Notes under the pieces: generated by a model | Databases searched by the model: none | What the model was told of the DNA's origin: nothing | Seen by the model: the letters and a program-made list of their open reading frames with translations, nothing else | Source: an uncultured Leptospiraceae bacterium | Lineage (GTDB): Bacteria; Spirochaetota; Leptospiria; Leptospirales; Leptospiraceae | Direction of reading: 5' to 3' | Assembly: GCA_937924465.1 (NCBI GenBank) | Contig: CALDSP010000012.1 | Location: 1 to 7,403 of the forward strand | Length of the DNA stretch: 7,403 nucleotides | Shown here: positions 5,863 to 7,403 of the stretch, piece by piece | Numbering within the stretch: position 1 is the first letter of the stretch | Layout: every line of letters begins with the position of its first letter | Position numbers and translations under genes: made by a program

Positions 5863-7389
5863 TTAGCTAATCTCTTCTACTATATAATTTCCAATATTTC
5901 TTTCTTTAAACTCTACTCCTATAAGTAGAATGGACTTACCTAAATTCAAATACTTCTCATAATACTTCTTTTCATGAATTTGTTTTAAGGCATTTTCTGC
6001 TGTGTCATTCAACTTAAACTCAAATATATAAATCTTGTTTGATTCTACTACAGCATCAATTCTTCCTTGATTGGTTTTTACTTCTGTGTTTATACGAAAA
6101 CCTAAAAGTGTAAATATAAGATAAAAAATTGTTTGGTAATATTTCTCTTTTTGAATTTGAATATCATATTCTATATTTTGAAAAATCCTTCTTATGATTC
6201 CAATGCACTCATCTAAATTATCTTCTTTAAAATTAGAGTATAGTTCATAAATTTGAGAACTAGGTTCTTCCTTTTTCATATATTTATAGAGATAGTTTAA
6301 AAAAGCTTGTTTTACTTCATAGTTTGGATAGTCCAAAGTGTATATATCATCTTGCTTATTGTAACCTTTAATGGTAAGACAACCGGTCTGAAGTAAAAGG
6401 GGAATAATACTTAAATTATCCACTTCATAAGTCATAAATTGAAATGCTTCTACTTGAAAAGGAATTTTGATTATATCAAATTGTTTTTTAAGAATTAACT
6501 TTACTAGAAACTCTGGAGTTCCTGTTTCAAACCAATGATGTTCAAATTTTTTATTTGCAAACATAAGCAAAGTAGAAAAGGGATTGTATACAACAACCCC
6601 TTCTGCTGAAAAACGATAACCATTATACCACTTTTGAATTTTTTCAAGTAACTCAACTTCTGTAATCTTTTCCTTGCTAGCCAACTCAAGCATATAATCT
6701 GAAAAATAAAACTTTAGTTCTTCCTCTGTAATTCCTACAAGGCTTGCATACTCATCTAAAAAGCTAATATCTCTTAAATGATTCAAATTGCTAAATACAC
6801 TTGCTTTGGAAAATTTACTTACTCCTGTTAAAAGTAAAAAACGAATGTAAGGGTCAGAGCCTTTTAAAACAGTAAAAAATCCTTTCATGACTTCCCGCAT
6901 TTCTACTGCTTTTTGTGTATTTTCTAAATGGTCAATAATGGGCTTGTCATACTCATCAATTAAAATGACTACTTTTTCGTTCTTTGCTGTTTTTGTAATG
7001 AGTTCATGAAATCTATCATAGTAAATGGGAGCATGTAATTCCACCAAGTGCCTTTGAGCATTTGCATGTAGTTCACGAAATATAAATTGAATGAGTTCGT
7101 CGGTTGTGTTAGCTTTTTGTTTGCTAAAGTCAAAACGAAATACGGGGTATGGTTTCCATTGCCAAGGAGAGTTATAAATCCAAAGTCCTTGAAAGAGTTC
7201 TTTATTTGCTGAAAAGATTTCATCTAAAACTGAGAGAGTGAGACTTTTTCCAAACCTACGCGGACGAGCAAGAAAATAAGCACCTGGTTTTTGAATTAAA
7301 GAATATAAATCTTGGGTTTTATCTATATAAAGAAAATTTTCTTCTATAATTTTTCGAAAGGTTTGGATTCCAATTGGTAGGGGTTTCAT
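5863..7389 (-). CDS. AAA-ATPase-like / PD-(D/E)XK nuclease-superfamily protein
   Basis: This intact 508-residue protein belongs to the group usually annotated as AAA-ATPase-like (PF09820) with a C-terminal PD-(D/E)XK domain (PF08011), often present in many copies per genome and of unproven function. The N-terminus shows the typical PIGIQTFRKIIEENFLYIDKT opening-type block at 5-25 and a Walker A variant ARPRRFGKSL (K48, S49). Walker B is ILIDEYD (D145, E146), and a sensor-like LLLTGVSKFSK lies at 186-196. YNGYRF (255-260) is a conserved linker motif in this group. The nuclease fold is seen as E436, D445 in GRIDAVV, E457-F-K459, and Q470 in the following helix, so the core residues look intact. 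It is cytoplasmic, with no signal or membrane segment. ATG 7389 starts the conserved N-terminus, but no Shine-Dalgarno sequence is visible in the 14 upstream bases. Its neighbours give no functional link. A role in DNA processing or defence is possible but not shown. Confidence 0.9.
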   Translation of the reverse strand: MKPLPIGIQTFRKIIEENFLYIDKTQDLYSLIQKPGAYFLARPRRFGKSLTLSVLDEIFSANKELFQGLWIYNSPWQWKPYPVFRFDFSKQKANTTDELIQFIFRELHANAQRHLVELHAPIYYDRFHELITKTAKNEKVVILIDEYDKPIIDHLENTQKAVEMREVMKGFFTVLKGSDPYIRFLLLTGVSKFSKASVFSNLNHLRDISFLDEYASLVGITEEELKFYFSDYMLELASKEKITEVELLEKIQKWYNGYRFSAEGVVVYNPFSTLLMFANKKFEHHWFETGTPEFLVKLILKKQFDIIKIPFQVEAFQFMTYEVDNLSIIPLLLQTGCLTIKGYNKQDDIYTLDYPNYEVKQAFLNYLYKYMKKEEPSSQIYELYSNFKEDNLDECIGIIRRIFQNIEYDIQIQKEKYYQTIFYLIFTLLGFRINTEVKTNQGRIDAVVESNKIYIFEFKLNDTAENALKQIHEKKYYEKYLNLGKSILLIGVEFKERNIGNYIVEEIS

Positions 7390-7403
7390 GTGATAGAAGA
7401 CTT

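Noticed and set aside
6504..6689. Short - strand open frame inside the nuclease-family gene
   Set aside because: It is an out-of-frame shadow of an intact gene on the same strand whose translation shows clear family motifs.
6969..7223. 84-codon - strand open frame inside the nuclease-family gene
   Set aside because: It overlaps the conserved ATPase region in another frame and has low-complexity content with no motif, so it is a shadow.
5863..7389. Transposase or anti-phage defence system
   Set aside because: The domains are ATPase-like plus PD-(D/E)XK without transposase motifs, terminal repeats or partner defence genes, so neither label is supported.

Overview
This AT-rich window (roughly two thirds A+T by eye) holds five protein genes packed at bacterial density, with no RNA gene, CRISPR array or insertion sequence that I can see. 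The low GC, a fatty-acid oxidation gene pair, a membrane iron-sulfur oxidoreductase and a predicted AAA-ATPase/PD-(D/E)XK protein together suggest a Gram-negative bacterium. A spirochaete of the Leptospiraceae is my best guess, but this rests on recollection of similar proteins and not on a marker gene.

Layout: positions 2-2032 on the + strand are the 3' part of a large gene whose frame is open through the left edge. It encodes a membrane protein combining a cytochrome-b-like (NarI-type) region, two [4Fe-4S] ferredoxin motifs and two CCG domains. A convergent intergenic stretch follows (2033-2150) with a clear 11-bp terminator hairpin. Everything from 2151 to 7389 lies on the - strand. In transcription order it runs: an AAA-ATPase-like/PD-(D/E)XK nuclease-family protein (7389-5863), an AT-rich gap of about 160 bases, a 3-hydroxyacyl-CoA dehydrogenase (5699-4389), a thiolase (4379-3114), and a membrane-anchored helical-repeat protein of unknown function (3113-2151).

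How they work together: the dehydrogenase and thiolase form a tight operon (9-base gap, ideal ribosome binding site) that would carry out the last two steps of beta-oxidation: 3-hydroxyacyl-CoA to 3-ketoacyl-CoA, then thiolysis. The convergent iron-sulfur protein resembles the FadF/EMO group, proposed to pass electrons from acyl-CoA dehydrogenases, via electron-transfer flavoprotein, into the quinone pool. It would complete the redox side of the same pathway. The anchored protein is attached to the operon with no spacing at all, TAG stop directly followed by TTG start in the same frame. The nuclease-family gene is probably an unrelated neighbour.

I see no convincing new multi-gene system. The points most worth a second look are the EMO-like protein beside beta-oxidation genes, the SCP2-type active site of the thiolase, the altered glycine loop of the dehydrogenase, and the zero-gap same-frame junction of the thiolase with the anchored protein.
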